Source: Nitzschia sp. DOCU1
Lineage: Eukaryota > Bacillariophyta > Bacillariophyceae > Bacillariales > Bacillariaceae
Direction: 5' to 3'
DNA: 64,000 nucleotides
Assembly (NCBI GenBank): GCA_951394045.1
Contig: OX595987.1
Location: forward strand, 2,790,001 to 2,854,000
Part shown: positions 53,238 to 62,880 of the stretch, piece after piece
How positions within the stretch are numbered: the first letter of the stretch is position 1
Layout: each line of letters begins with the position of its first letter
Notes under the pieces: generated by a model
Databases searched by the model: none
What the model was told of the DNA's origin: nothing
The model's input: the letters and a program-made list of their open reading frames with translations, nothing else
Translations under genes and position numbers: made by a program

Positions 53238-55292
53238 ATGACGATCCTTGGGGAAGAACATGAAGGTGCCATCACTGGCACCGCGAGTGATAGCGACGAT
53301 GATAGCGTCGAAATTTCGGATGTAGACATTAGTGATGACGAAGAGGAGGAGGAGGAAGAAGAAGAAGAGCCTGCACCTGAGCCCGAACCTGAACCTGAAG
53401 AAGAAGACGTAGAAATCAGCGACGAGGAAGAGGAGGCTCCACCAGAAGAAGATGAAGAAGATTACTATGACGACGAGGAGGAAGAAGAAGTGGAATTGGA
53501 AGAGGAGGAAGCTAACGATGAAGAAACTGACGCCATGCTTCAAGTAAAGCAGGACAAATTCTTCGAACGTCTGAACCACTTCATGGACGTACATAAGAAA
53601 CTTAAAGAACGCATGGAAAAGATTGATTCAGATGGGACCATGGCTTCGATTGAGGTCCAGGATCACTCTGGAGGGATCCTCGAAGAGGACGGTACTTACA
53701 AGGAAAAGTACCAACAACAAGACGCGGAAGGTGAGCCAGCCAAGAATCTTGGTGAAGTTTACGAGGCTGCCTATCAAATCAAGCAAGCGTTGCGTGACCT
53801 GTTGGATAAGATGGTGGACAAAGTTAAAGGTTTGGACTATGTGGATGCAAAGATTGTCGAGCTGAAACCCCGTGACAGAGCAAATGAAAAGGCCCGGGAG
53901 GAGTACTTGATTCGCCAGCCTGGACCGCCCGAGTCGTGGCTGTATGATATTCTCAGGTCCAGCGTCATCTGCAAGACCAAGAAGCAAGTGGCTCAGGTCA
54001 ACAAGTTTTTATCAAAGAAAGCACATATTGTACAGGTGAAGAATCGTTTTGCCAATCCTGCATACAGTGGCTACCGTGACATCCTGTACCACGTGCTTTT
54101 GGACTGGCCTTACAAGGAGAACGTCGGATTCGTCGCTGAGATCCAGGTTCACCACAAGGATGTTCTCAATCTTGAGAAAATGTTTGGTTTACAAAACCAC
54201 TACAAATATTTCCGTTCTTGCTTTGCTGGGGGAGAGCGAAGCGTCGAAGAGACCATGGCCGATCTAGAGATGATCCAGGAGGCTGGAAAGATTGACGATA
54301 ACTTGATGAGCAAGATCTTGGACTCGGATAATCCGTACCAGCTTTTCATGTTTGCCAGACTTTTCAACGAGAACTTGGAGGACTACGACCGTGCCCTGCA
54401 GCTCTATTCCCGTGTTTTGACTCTGCAAGAATCCTCCATCGGTGAGCTTCATCCGCACACTGCGGCGACGTACCAGGACATTGGTTTGGTGCAGGCAAGG
54501 AAGGGACAGTTTGACAATGCTTTGCGCAGCCTTCAGAAGTGCCTGGAAATCCAAGAGGAGGTGTTTGGTCCTTATAGTCCCGAAGTTGCAATTACGCGTA
54601 GCCATCTCGGACACACAATTGTTTTGCGAGGCGATGATGGTGACGAGTTGATGGAGCACCGTGGGGCTCTTCAGCAATACAGAAAGGCCCTCGTCATCCG
54701 AGAGAGATGTCTCGGTGAAGACCACTTGGACGTCGCTGGCTCGTACCAAAATATTGGAGAATCGCTGTGCAAACTCGGTGATTTCCAGGGAGCTCTTGCA
54801 GCCTACCGCGAATCGTTGTCGATTTTGGAATCGCTACTAGGCGAAAATCATGCCGATGTTGCCAACGGTCACAGTCTTCTTGGCAGCGTTCTCTACCAGC
54901 AAGGCGACTTCCAGGGTGCCATGGAGGAGTATAGTATTGCGCTGGCTATCCGTGAAGAAGTCTTTGGAAAAACTCACCAAACGACAGCCGAATCGCACAC
55001 TGAAATCGGCAAGTTGCTTGCAGAAGTTCAGGACTACGAAGAAGCCGAGTCTCGGCATCGCAAGGCACTGCGAATCAGAGAAACCATCGTCAGCAGAGAT
55101 AGCGTGGAAGCTGCCGAATCTCACTACTGGCTTGGCTTTGTGCTGAACCAAAAGGGAGACTTTTCGGGGGCGTTGAAGGAACACAAGGCGGCTTACGCTA
55201 TCCGTGCAAAGGTCCTTTCGAAAAAGCACCCTGATACGAAGGCCTCTCTGCGCAGCATTCGAGCCAATGAAAACTGCCAAAGAGAGCGTTAG
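53238..55292 (+). CDS. RelA/SpoT-like fold domain joined to TPR array (paralogue 2)
   Basis: 684 residues from ATG 53238. The first 90 residues are an extreme Glu/Asp tract, unlike paralogues 1 and 3, which start with a helical domain here. Then follow KFFERLNHFMDVHKKLKERM, EDGTYKEKYQQQDAEGEPAK, and the RelA/SpoT-like region RDRANEKAREEYLIRQPGPP, ESWLYDILRSSVICKT, KNRFANPAYSGYRDILYHV and GFVAEIQVHHKD. A shorter TPR array of about seven units follows (ALQLYSRVLTLQESSIGELH, ALVIRERCLGEDHLDVAGSY). Convergent with paralogue 3, with stops 160 bp apart. Confidence 0.78.
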   Translation: MTILGEEHEGAITGTASDSDDDSVEISDVDISDDEEEEEEEEEEPAPEPEPEPEEEDVEISDEEEEAPPEEDEEDYYDDEEEEEVELEEEEANDEETDAMLQVKQDKFFERLNHFMDVHKKLKERMEKIDSDGTMASIEVQDHSGGILEEDGTYKEKYQQQDAEGEPAKNLGEVYEAAYQIKQALRDLLDKMVDKVKGLDYVDAKIVELKPRDRANEKAREEYLIRQPGPPESWLYDILRSSVICKTKKQVAQVNKFLSKKAHIVQVKNRFANPAYSGYRDILYHVLLDWPYKENVGFVAEIQVHHKDVLNLEKMFGLQNHYKYFRSCFAGGERSVEETMADLEMIQEAGKIDDNLMSKILDSDNPYQLFMFARLFNENLEDYDRALQLYSRVLTLQESSIGELHPHTAATYQDIGLVQARKGQFDNALRSLQKCLEIQEEVFGPYSPEVAITRSHLGHTIVLRGDDGDELMEHRGALQQYRKALVIRERCLGEDHLDVAGSYQNIGESLCKLGDFQGALAAYRESLSILESLLGENHADVANGHSLLGSVLYQQGDFQGAMEEYSIALAIREEVFGKTHQTTAESHTEIGKLLAEVQDYEEAESRHRKALRIRETIVSRDSVEAAESHYWLGFVLNQKGDFSGALKEHKAAYAIRAKVLSKKHPDTKASLRSIRANENCQRER

Positions 55293-55455
55293 GATGTTGT
55301 AGACGTTGGCAGGAAAGCACCGTGGACGGCGTCGGTCGTGCAAAGCCCCCATAGGTGCAAACATAAATTGTTCATTAAACACAAGTAGTACGGCATTCTC
55401 ACGAAATTTACCACCTGACAAATTTAGGTCCATTGCTAGAGATATCTACACGAAA

Positions 55456-58238
55456 TTATATTTCTTTCTCTCGAAGCATGGCGGCATTGATGCTTCGTCT
55501 TGAACTCAGGGAGTCCGGGTGCCGCTTGCCCAGGACAGCATCCCTGATACCTAAGGCCCTCCGGTGCTCAACGACGGCACCCTCAAGGTCGCCCTTCTGA
55601 CTCAATACATAACCTATGTTGCTCAGTGCTGCAAGCAGGGCGTTAGACGTCGAAGTGGCACTTTGCTCCAATGCCCTCAACAATACGTACCTGCAGCGCA
55701 ATCGGGGTGATCCACTCCAAGAGAATTCCTGCGGATTCGTAATGCTTCGCGATATCTCGATTCAGCACTGTCGTACTCTCCGAGTTCGCACTCCATGTTT
55801 GCCATTTCAATGTTGGAATCGGCTGTCGCCAAATGGTTTTTGCCAAGAATATTCGTTCGAATTTTGAGAGCCTTATCATATTCGCGTCTGGCTTCGTCGA
55901 ACTTGCCCTGGGTGCGAAGAACTGCCCCGATCATGCTGTGAGTGCTAGCGACACCGGCATGCTCATGGCCCAAGGCTTCTTGTAGAAGAGAAAGAGCACG
56001 ACGATATGCAACCAAGGAACCCTCCAAGTCTCCAAGCTGCCCAAGCGTGAGACCAATATTCTGGTATGATGTTGCAACATCCACATGGTCGGCACCAAGA
56101 CAATTTTCACGAATCGAGAGGCATATGCGATGATGCTCAAGTGCATCTTGCAGGTGCATGCCCCCGAGACACAACACATGTCCAAGATGGCTACGAGTGG
56201 TCGCAACTTCTGGGTGTTTACTTCCCAACACAGATTCTTGAATTGAAAGGGCCATCTCAAGTTTCTTTGTTGCAGCTTGAAATAACCCTGATTTTCCCAG
56301 CACTAGACCCATGTCTTGATATACCAAGGCAGTTCGCCTGTGGTTCTCACCGACCGCCTTAACTTCCAGATCCAAGATGTGAGAGTACAATTGAAGCGCT
56401 TCATCGTAACATTCCAATTTGTCGTGAAATAGACCAGCAAGCATGGAGAGCTGGGGGGCGTCTTTGGATTCCAAGAGACTTTTCACAAAATCTCTGTCCG
56501 CAGCGCCTGCCTTTTTCAACTTGGCAAGACCTTCGAGCCGCTTGACAGTCGACTGTTCCGGCCCCGAGAAATATGACAGAAAGAAAGTACGATGTGCTCT
56601 CAGCCCAAGTAGTTTCTCCACGGAAGTCATCTCCTTGTGCAGGACTTGAATCTCTGCCGTAAAGTAGACATTCTTTCTGAACGAGTAGGGTATCCGAACA
56701 TGATAGAGAAGATCACAGTACCCGTTGAAGGCAGGAGTGGCAAATCGATTCTTCGCTTGGACAATATGAGCTTTCTTGCAGAGGTGTTTGTTAAGTGACT
56801 CCAACTGCTTCACCGAACTGCATGTGATTGTTGCCCGAAGTATATCGTAGAGCCACGTTTCTGGAGGACCCGGGTGTCGGTGGGCATAGTCTGATTTGGC
56901 CTTTTCACTAGCCCTGTCCCTAGGCTTTAACGGCGCGATTTTCGCATCGAAGCGATCAAGCCCCTTGACTTTATCCACGGCACCCCACACCAAGTCGAGG
57001 AAAGAGCTATTGGCTTGTTCTGCAGCTGCATATACGTCTGCCAGGGTCTTGGCAACTTTGCCCTTGACGTCACACTGCTGATACTCTGCCTTAAAGGTTC
57101 CATCTTCGAGCTGGATGCCGCCGGAATGAATCGTAATCTCAATCTCCTTCAATTTTCCCGAAGGATCGATCTTTTTCATTCGTTGCTCAACCTTCTCTCT
57201 CACTTCGAAAAGGTGATGTAAGCGGTCGAAAAACTTCTTCTGTTGATCTTGGACGTGTGCGGTGTGACGCTCCTCATCATCTCGACCCGTGGAATCCGTG
57301 GTCGAGATTCCATCCGAAATTGAGCCATCACCCTGGCTACTGGGAATCATAGCAATAGAGACATTACCAGAATTATCGTCTAACGGTCTTTCCGCTGCCA
57401 CAGATTCTGTGACGAAAGTACGTTGACTCTTGATAATATCCTTGTCATCTCTTGTGAGCGCGGCCTCGCTCAAATCAAGAGTATCTCCACTTCCATCGAA
57501 GGCATCGAGTAACCCATCGATAGTGCCCTGACTGACTGTTAGCGCCTCAGTCAAGCTGTCAGGAGTAGCTGGCGGCTGATCCTCTTTGCCATCATCCAGG
57601 TCGCTTTTCCGATGTGTGGGCTCCTCCAAAATGGTGTCAAACTGCCCCGATCCCTCTGCACTACCGTGATACTTGTTCACGTCATCGGAATGATGAGATG
57701 ATTTCCTCAAAGCATAACCTCCATGCTTTTCCTCTCCAAAGGCAACGACAAAATTAGCTTCATTTTCAGAGGAAACAGACGCGTCTTCGGGTTCGAAGAT
57801 ATGGTCGCTTTCGTTTCTGGATTGGGTGGAATCAGTTTCGACAATTTTCTTGGCAAACTCCACAATGCGGCCATCAAACGAATCAACGTTATTGCCCTGA
57901 TTCTTTTGATTTTCTTCGTCACGCCACGCCACATAGCGGTTTAGATGCGTCTCGATTTTCTCGATAGTAGAAAGCATCGGAGCCATGCACATGTACTTTA
58001 ACTGAAACATAAGATCGTCGACTCGCTCCAGCTCAGTCTTCAATTCTTCGCATCCTGGCTTCTCATGAACAAGATGAAGTAAAGAGGATAGTTTTTGCTC
58101 AAACATTACACCCTCCTGATAAGTTGGCGATATCAACGGCATCGCGTAATTTTGGACTTCCAAGCACCCCGCAATCGCCTTGTGAAGGAGCTGAGATGTG
58201 GCATTCTGATCGCCACCAGTTCCAGAACTTTGCTTCAT
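55456..58238 (-). CDS. RelA/SpoT-like fold domain joined to TPR array (paralogue 3)
   Basis: Two exons, 58238-55691 and 55628-55456 (intron 62 nt), about 906 residues. The splice restores a TPR (HPDCAALSNIGYVLSQ). The N-terminal helical domain aligns with paralogue 1 (HKAIAGCLEVQNYAMP; EQKLSSLLHL). A long acidic/Ser-rich linker follows, then KFFDRLHHLFEVREKVEQRM, DGTFKAEYQQCDVKGKVAK, RDRASEKAKSDYAHRHPGPP, ETWLYDILRATITC, KNRFATPAFNGYCDLLYHV and YFTAEIQVLHKE. Here the R of GYRD is C and HH is LH, so this copy is the most diverged at the presumed nucleotide site. About nine TPR units end the protein. Confidence 0.78.
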
Positions 58239-58821
58239 GATTTTCCTAGGGCTACCAAAATCAGCGAATTATTCTAACTTTCCATTCACTAACTCCAATT
58301 GGGTAAAGGGTCTTTGTTGATTTCTTTCTTTTAACCATCGTGGGTGGGGCAAGGATAAAAGGAAGAAAGATGCCCTATCTCTCAACCAAGATTGACACCA
58401 AAATGTGTTCTCATTTTGTTGTGGTGGGAAGTCAGCGACCTACCGGTTCTTTGGTTGCGTTTGACCTATTTGACTCGAATTCACGTTAAGTAACTTCGCG
58501 AAAAAGGCATATCCCAACACTTATGGTAGTGTTCCGATTGAGTGGAACACATAACGATCGGAACATAACGAGTTCACCCCTATGTCATATATTCTTTAAC
58601 AGAACATATTACCTGGTACGTTAATTACCCTAGCATCAACATAACGAGTCTAGCCGTCGTCCGAGCATATTACGACTACTTCGACCTCATTTTCTTCCCG
58701 CCAAAAAAATGGACGCAAAATTAACGAACGCGCAAGATTTCTTGCCGCCACCAGTGGTGCATTTCATTTCCACTTCGTGGGCGACAACTATTCATGCATC
58801 ACGTTTGTATTACTACCATCC
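58239..58821. other. Spacer upstream of the TAP42-like gene
   Basis: AT-rich in its second half, with the phrase CATAACGA repeated (about 58550, 58566 and 58640). There is no ORF or RNA gene I can support. Confidence 0.4.
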
Positions 58822-59970
58822 ATGAGTGAAACAACGACCTCAGTTACCGGGGTAGGTCCCGCGCCCCGGAGCGATGGTGGCGAAAGTCTTCAGGAAAAGT
58901 TTTTGCGTGCACGTTCCATGGTGGAAGAGTCTTCGTGTTTGGCCCAAGCCGTGGCTCTCCTCGAGACGGTCCAGCACGACGTGCATTCCTTAAGTCTTTT
59001 TTCTTCCAACGAAACGATAGAAGACATTTCGACAAAGTCTTTGCCTTTCCTTACAATTGAGCATTTTCTCGCCCTCGCCATGGTTGGTCTTCCTGTGCGC
59101 CCGGGCCAAATGGCAGAGCGGAAAAAACTCATTCTCAAGAGCTTGGGACTGTGGTCGTCCTTTCTTGGAAAGCTGGAGCAGCTTGAGTTCTTGTCGAAAG
59201 AAGAAATCAAGGAATATCATGATCTCATGGAAGATGTTGGCAGTGACGAATTCATGTCAAGACCCCTGCCACCGCCCAACCGAGATGCCAAGATTGCGCG
59301 ATTCAAAGCCAAGCAACAAACCAAAACTGAAATGGAGCGTCTCAAAGCGCTAAGAGAACGGCGGCAACGTTGTGGGATCGCGGAAGAGGAAGAAATGGAT
59401 GGATATGATGACGAAGGGCTTCAAAGAACAGTAGCGCTCAAGGATTTATCATTGCAGAAGCTAGAAGCGTTGGAGCAGTGGGCGCAGTCTAAGCAAGAAT
59501 TGCCCATGATTGAAATGATGGTTAAACGCGAAGAGGAAAGTCAGCAGACGCAGCGTCACAACGGAAAAGCTGCGCCCACAGATGAACGGCCGCCGCCACC
59601 TCTGTCTGGAAAGCCGCTTCAGGTGACTCGGATAACCAAGGATGCTGCTGGTCAAATACAAGTGAAGCGGGAAGAGATCCGGTCCAAGGTCTTTCGACCA
59701 GGCTGGAACCAACCTACCATGTCGTTAGAGGAGTTAGGCGAACGTGAGTACATGGCAGCCATGGAACGGGAAGCACGCCAGAAGGAGGCGGAAGCCAACA
59801 AAATGGATGAGCCCAGGCGCTACGAAGATTTAGTGAGGGATGGAATGGAGGACAATATTGACCTGGTTGAAGCAAGCGCGAAACTCGACCGTGACTGGGA
59901 TGATTGGAAGGACGAAAACCCCAGAGGAAGTGGCAACAAAATGGGAAATAGAGGCGATAAAAATTTCTAG
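58822..59970 (+). CDS. TAP42/IGBP1-like PP2A regulator
   Basis: A single exon of 382 residues from ATG 58822 (MSETTTSVTG). TAP42/alpha4 binds the catalytic subunits of PP2A-type phosphatases and links them to TOR signalling. Family features are SLPFLTIEHFLALAMVGLPV, the basic stretch RDAKIARFKAKQQTKTEMER, and the C-terminal VKREEIRSKVFRPGWNQPTM with LEELGEREYMAAMEREARQ and DWDDWKDENPRGSGNKMGNR. The N-terminal half is predicted helical (TPR-like in the known structure). Length suits the family. Confidence 0.88.
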   Translation: MSETTTSVTGVGPAPRSDGGESLQEKFLRARSMVEESSCLAQAVALLETVQHDVHSLSLFSSNETIEDISTKSLPFLTIEHFLALAMVGLPVRPGQMAERKKLILKSLGLWSSFLGKLEQLEFLSKEEIKEYHDLMEDVGSDEFMSRPLPPPNRDAKIARFKAKQQTKTEMERLKALRERRQRCGIAEEEEMDGYDDEGLQRTVALKDLSLQKLEALEQWAQSKQELPMIEMMVKREEESQQTQRHNGKAAPTDERPPPPLSGKPLQVTRITKDAAGQIQVKREEIRSKVFRPGWNQPTMSLEELGEREYMAAMEREARQKEAEANKMDEPRRYEDLVRDGMEDNIDLVEASAKLDRDWDDWKDENPRGSGNKMGNRGDKNF

Positions 59971-60042
59971 TTATTCTGCAGCGTACCAACATTAATCAAA
60001 CAAAGCAGAAGAAGGCCATAGCGGTCGACCACCCGCTGAACG

Positions 60043-61489
60043 TTACGTTGACTTGTTCTCGTTGGTCAGCGGACGCTTCCCACTAACGACGTCTGCCCAA
60101 CTGTCAAAATCCACATTCTCAAAATCTACGTTTGCCGTAGCAAGTTCTTCCAAATACTTAGACAATCCCAGCAGCTCAGTATCTCGTTGCGCCTTGCTCT
60201 TCTTCCGATAGTACCCTTTGATTTTCAGGCCGCAGGTCAAATTTAATGCGAAATTCCGTGACAGGTCATCCACGTGCACGGTGTTGTGGCTCCCCCACCG
60301 CGGGAACTTGGACCAGATGATCTGAAGCGGTTTCACATGGTGCACTACCGATGTTCCACCCCGTCTCGTACTTTTCACCGTGAACATACTAGTTTTGTCC
60401 AAGACAAAGCAGAATCTGTAACCCGGGTGGGTCAACATCCCCAGTTCGGTCAATTTCGTTTCCAGCCACTGGAACGGTACATCGTCAGCACACGAATTCA
60501 GCGAACTGCGATAGATGACGCAATATGTTGCACTACTTACCCGCCAAGATGTCTGGGACCAAACAACCAAGTCATAGTGCTTGTAAGCAGTTACAAGAAA
60601 TTCGTCCATAAATGGCCTGTCACGGAGAGGAAGTCTTGATGAGAACGATTTGAGACGTGCAGAGAGCACAACCCCTGCGAGGCCTACCTTTTCATCGCTG
60701 CCGCCATTCCCGCACCCACTAAATGCGTACTCGCGTCTTGCTGAAGGGTTCTACTGCTAAAGTCGAGAAGCGTGTGGTCAAGATCCAAAACGAGCAACGG
60801 CTTTCCCTCCCTGGGCTGGTTCATGATATGGACAGCGGTGTGTTCGGTAAACTTTTTCAGATTCTCGCCGTTAGCCACATGTTGAAGCCACTGCAGCCAA
60901 GAGGAAATTGAGACTGAGTGTCATTCATGGATTCGAAACAGTGAGATCGAGAACTTACCTCACTACTTCCAGCATTGAAATCCAAATCGAAATCGTCAAT
61001 GACATCGGGCAAATCATCCTTCTCACCGGGATCAACAAAAATTTGTTCTTCCTTCGTACCCATCATGATAAACTGATGAACAATTCCTTCTGAAGGATCC
61101 TTGCTCTTGCTACTCTTCTCTTTGAGGTCACCCAGAATGAGCTCATCGCTGACTTTGGCGCCCCCCTTGGCAACCAGACCGATAAGTTTTTGCCGTTTTT
61201 GCAGGACTCCAGTACGCTCTGACAGTAAATCTTTCACATTGCCAATCGTGGTTTCGGCATTCAGCCCCTCTAGGGTAATTCTTTCCTTCCCCCATTTTGC
61301 AACGAGGGTAACGCCCGTATTGATAGTTTCCATGTTGTCTTCCATGGTTACATAGCGTCTTTGGCCTTCCTTGCTCAATGGAAATGACGGTTCCGGAAAT
61401 TCGATTTCTCGGATGGCACCGATGGTCTGTACGCGACGCGTCAATTTGAGGTTTGAATCGGGACAGTCTGAATCGTGTCGCAAAGACAT
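60043..61489 (-). CDS. UBLCP1: UBLCP1-like nuclear proteasome phosphatase (ubiquitin-like plus HAD/FCP domain)
   Basis: Four exons: 61489-60959, 60890-60688, 60616-60541 and 60468-60043, about 411 residues; all phases agree. A ubiquitin-like domain (TLVAKWGKERITLEGLNAET, LIGLVAKGGAKVSDELILGD) is followed by an acidic linker, then LVLDLDHTLLDF, the DxDxT catalytic motif of HAD phosphatases, VTAYKHYDLVVWSQT, and HVDDLSRNFALN with the metal-binding Asp pair. UBLCP1 dephosphorylates the nuclear proteasome. The start is uncertain: ATG 61489 was chosen, but in-frame ATGs exist at 61642 and downstream. Intron 3 is 72 nt and open in frame, so its retention would insert 24 residues beside the catalytic core. 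Confidence 0.85.
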
Positions 61490-61746
61490 GATGAAAGCAA
61501 AATCGAACCGAACGACCGTTCGCGGAATGACCGAAAGAATTGAGAAGTTGAAGTATCTTTCTACGGCGCTCCGGTACTTGGAATGAGTTGATCCAAAGCA
61601 CAAACGATCTTTTGGCCTCTGCTTTCTCACGTGCGAAGCCATCGTCGAAGATCGGCTTCTTTGGTGTTACCCGTGGCCCCTTCCTCTTGGGATTCTCGGC
61701 ACCTTTGTCTTCTTACATTTGCAGTAACGACCTCTTTACGATCAAG

Positions 61747-62370
61747 ATGAAGCTCGCTATTGCCGCCCTCCTTGCCGGATCTGCCGCCGCTTTCGCCCCG
61801 GCCCAAACTGCCAAGACCTCCTCGGCCCTTCAGGTCAGTGAGCTCGAGCTTGGAGTCACCGAGCCCCTTGGTGTTTACGATCCTTTGGGATGGTTGACGA
61901 CCCAACCCGAGGCCTTCGAGCGCCGCCGAGCTGTTGAGCGCAAGCACGGACGTGTTGCCATGGCTGCCGTTGTCGGTGTCATCGTTCACAACAACCACAT
62001 TGTTTTCGATGGATACCTTTCCCCCTCCAACAACTTGAAGTTCTCCGACATTCCTCTTGGTGCCGATGGTATCCGTGCCATCCCCACCGCCGGACTTTTC
62101 CAAATCCTTGCCTTCTTCGCCCTTGTTGAGTTGGCCTGGATGCCCGCCTCCAAGTACGACGGAGACTACGGTGTTGGATACTTCGGAAGCAACATCGCCG
62201 ACCCCGAAGAGAAGGCCCGCAAGTTGAATGTTGAGATCAACAACGGCCGTGCCGCCATGATGGGTATCATTGGAAACTTGGTTTCTGAGCAACTCACTGG
62301 CCAAACCATGTACGAACAATACGCCGCTGGACACATCTCCCCCTTCGGTGATGGACAAGGTGTCTTCTAA
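61747..62370 (+). CDS. Fucoxanthin chlorophyll a/c binding protein (light-harvesting)
   Basis: A single exon of 207 residues from ATG 61747 (MKLAIAALLAGSAAAFAPAQ). The start is a bipartite plastid signal: an ER signal peptide followed by the AAAFAP cleavage motif of diatom complex plastids. Then come the first helix with ERRRAVERKHGRVAMAAVVG, holding the Glu-Arg chlorophyll-binding pair, a middle helix around IPTAGLFQILAFFALVELAW, and a third helix with KLNVEINNGRAAMMGIIGNL. It binds chlorophylls a and c and fucoxanthin in the thylakoid antenna. Codon use is strongly biased to C-ending codons compared with neighbours, as expected for a highly expressed gene. The upstream in-frame extension is 5' UTR. 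Confidence 0.95.
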   Translation: MKLAIAALLAGSAAAFAPAQTAKTSSALQVSELELGVTEPLGVYDPLGWLTTQPEAFERRRAVERKHGRVAMAAVVGVIVHNNHIVFDGYLSPSNNLKFSDIPLGADGIRAIPTAGLFQILAFFALVELAWMPASKYDGDYGVGYFGSNIADPEEKARKLNVEINNGRAAMMGIIGNLVSEQLTGQTMYEQYAAGHISPFGDGQGVF

Positions 62371-62880
62371 GAAGCTTACAGCTAATGCCCCGGCACAGCT
62401 GTCGCTCTACAAGTACTACTTAGACCTGTCTTAGACCCTGCTCTCAGCACCCACAAGAATAGTTTCTCTCGCCGTTTCGAGCAGAAACCTTAGCACAATT
62501 CTAGTTTATACTCTACTGATAGCGCGCACTTTTCGCTGCTTTAATAGTAGCTTATACTCCTTTATACTCTATAGAGACTGCAATTGTAACACACAAACAT
62601 AGTCACAAAAAGCTCAGGGAAGCCATTGCTTCGACGACTCCTGTCAGTACCTGTAATGGCGACTGGAGAGACCGCCGAATGGAAAGTCTCTCCCTCAGAC
62701 CGAATTTACCGGTATATTTGACCCATACGAGTGACGTCATCGATCGTCGGGAAGCAAAAAAAAGCGCTTTCGTCGAAATCTTTTGGATGAACAACCTCCG
62801 AAGAAGAATGACTATGAGATCCGAGATGTGACACCGTCATTGTCAGCCATTCGAGAATCAAAGCCTCGAAGCATTATTTC
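62371..62880. other. Spacer after the light-harvesting gene
   Basis: It contains the 3' UTR of the antenna gene and repeated TTATACTC phrases (about 62505-62570). No gene is supported. Confidence 0.4.

Noticed and set aside
53339..53530. GAGGA-rich tract as a microsatellite feature
   Set aside because: It is coding for the Glu/Asp tract of TPR paralogue 2 and is not a regular repeat.
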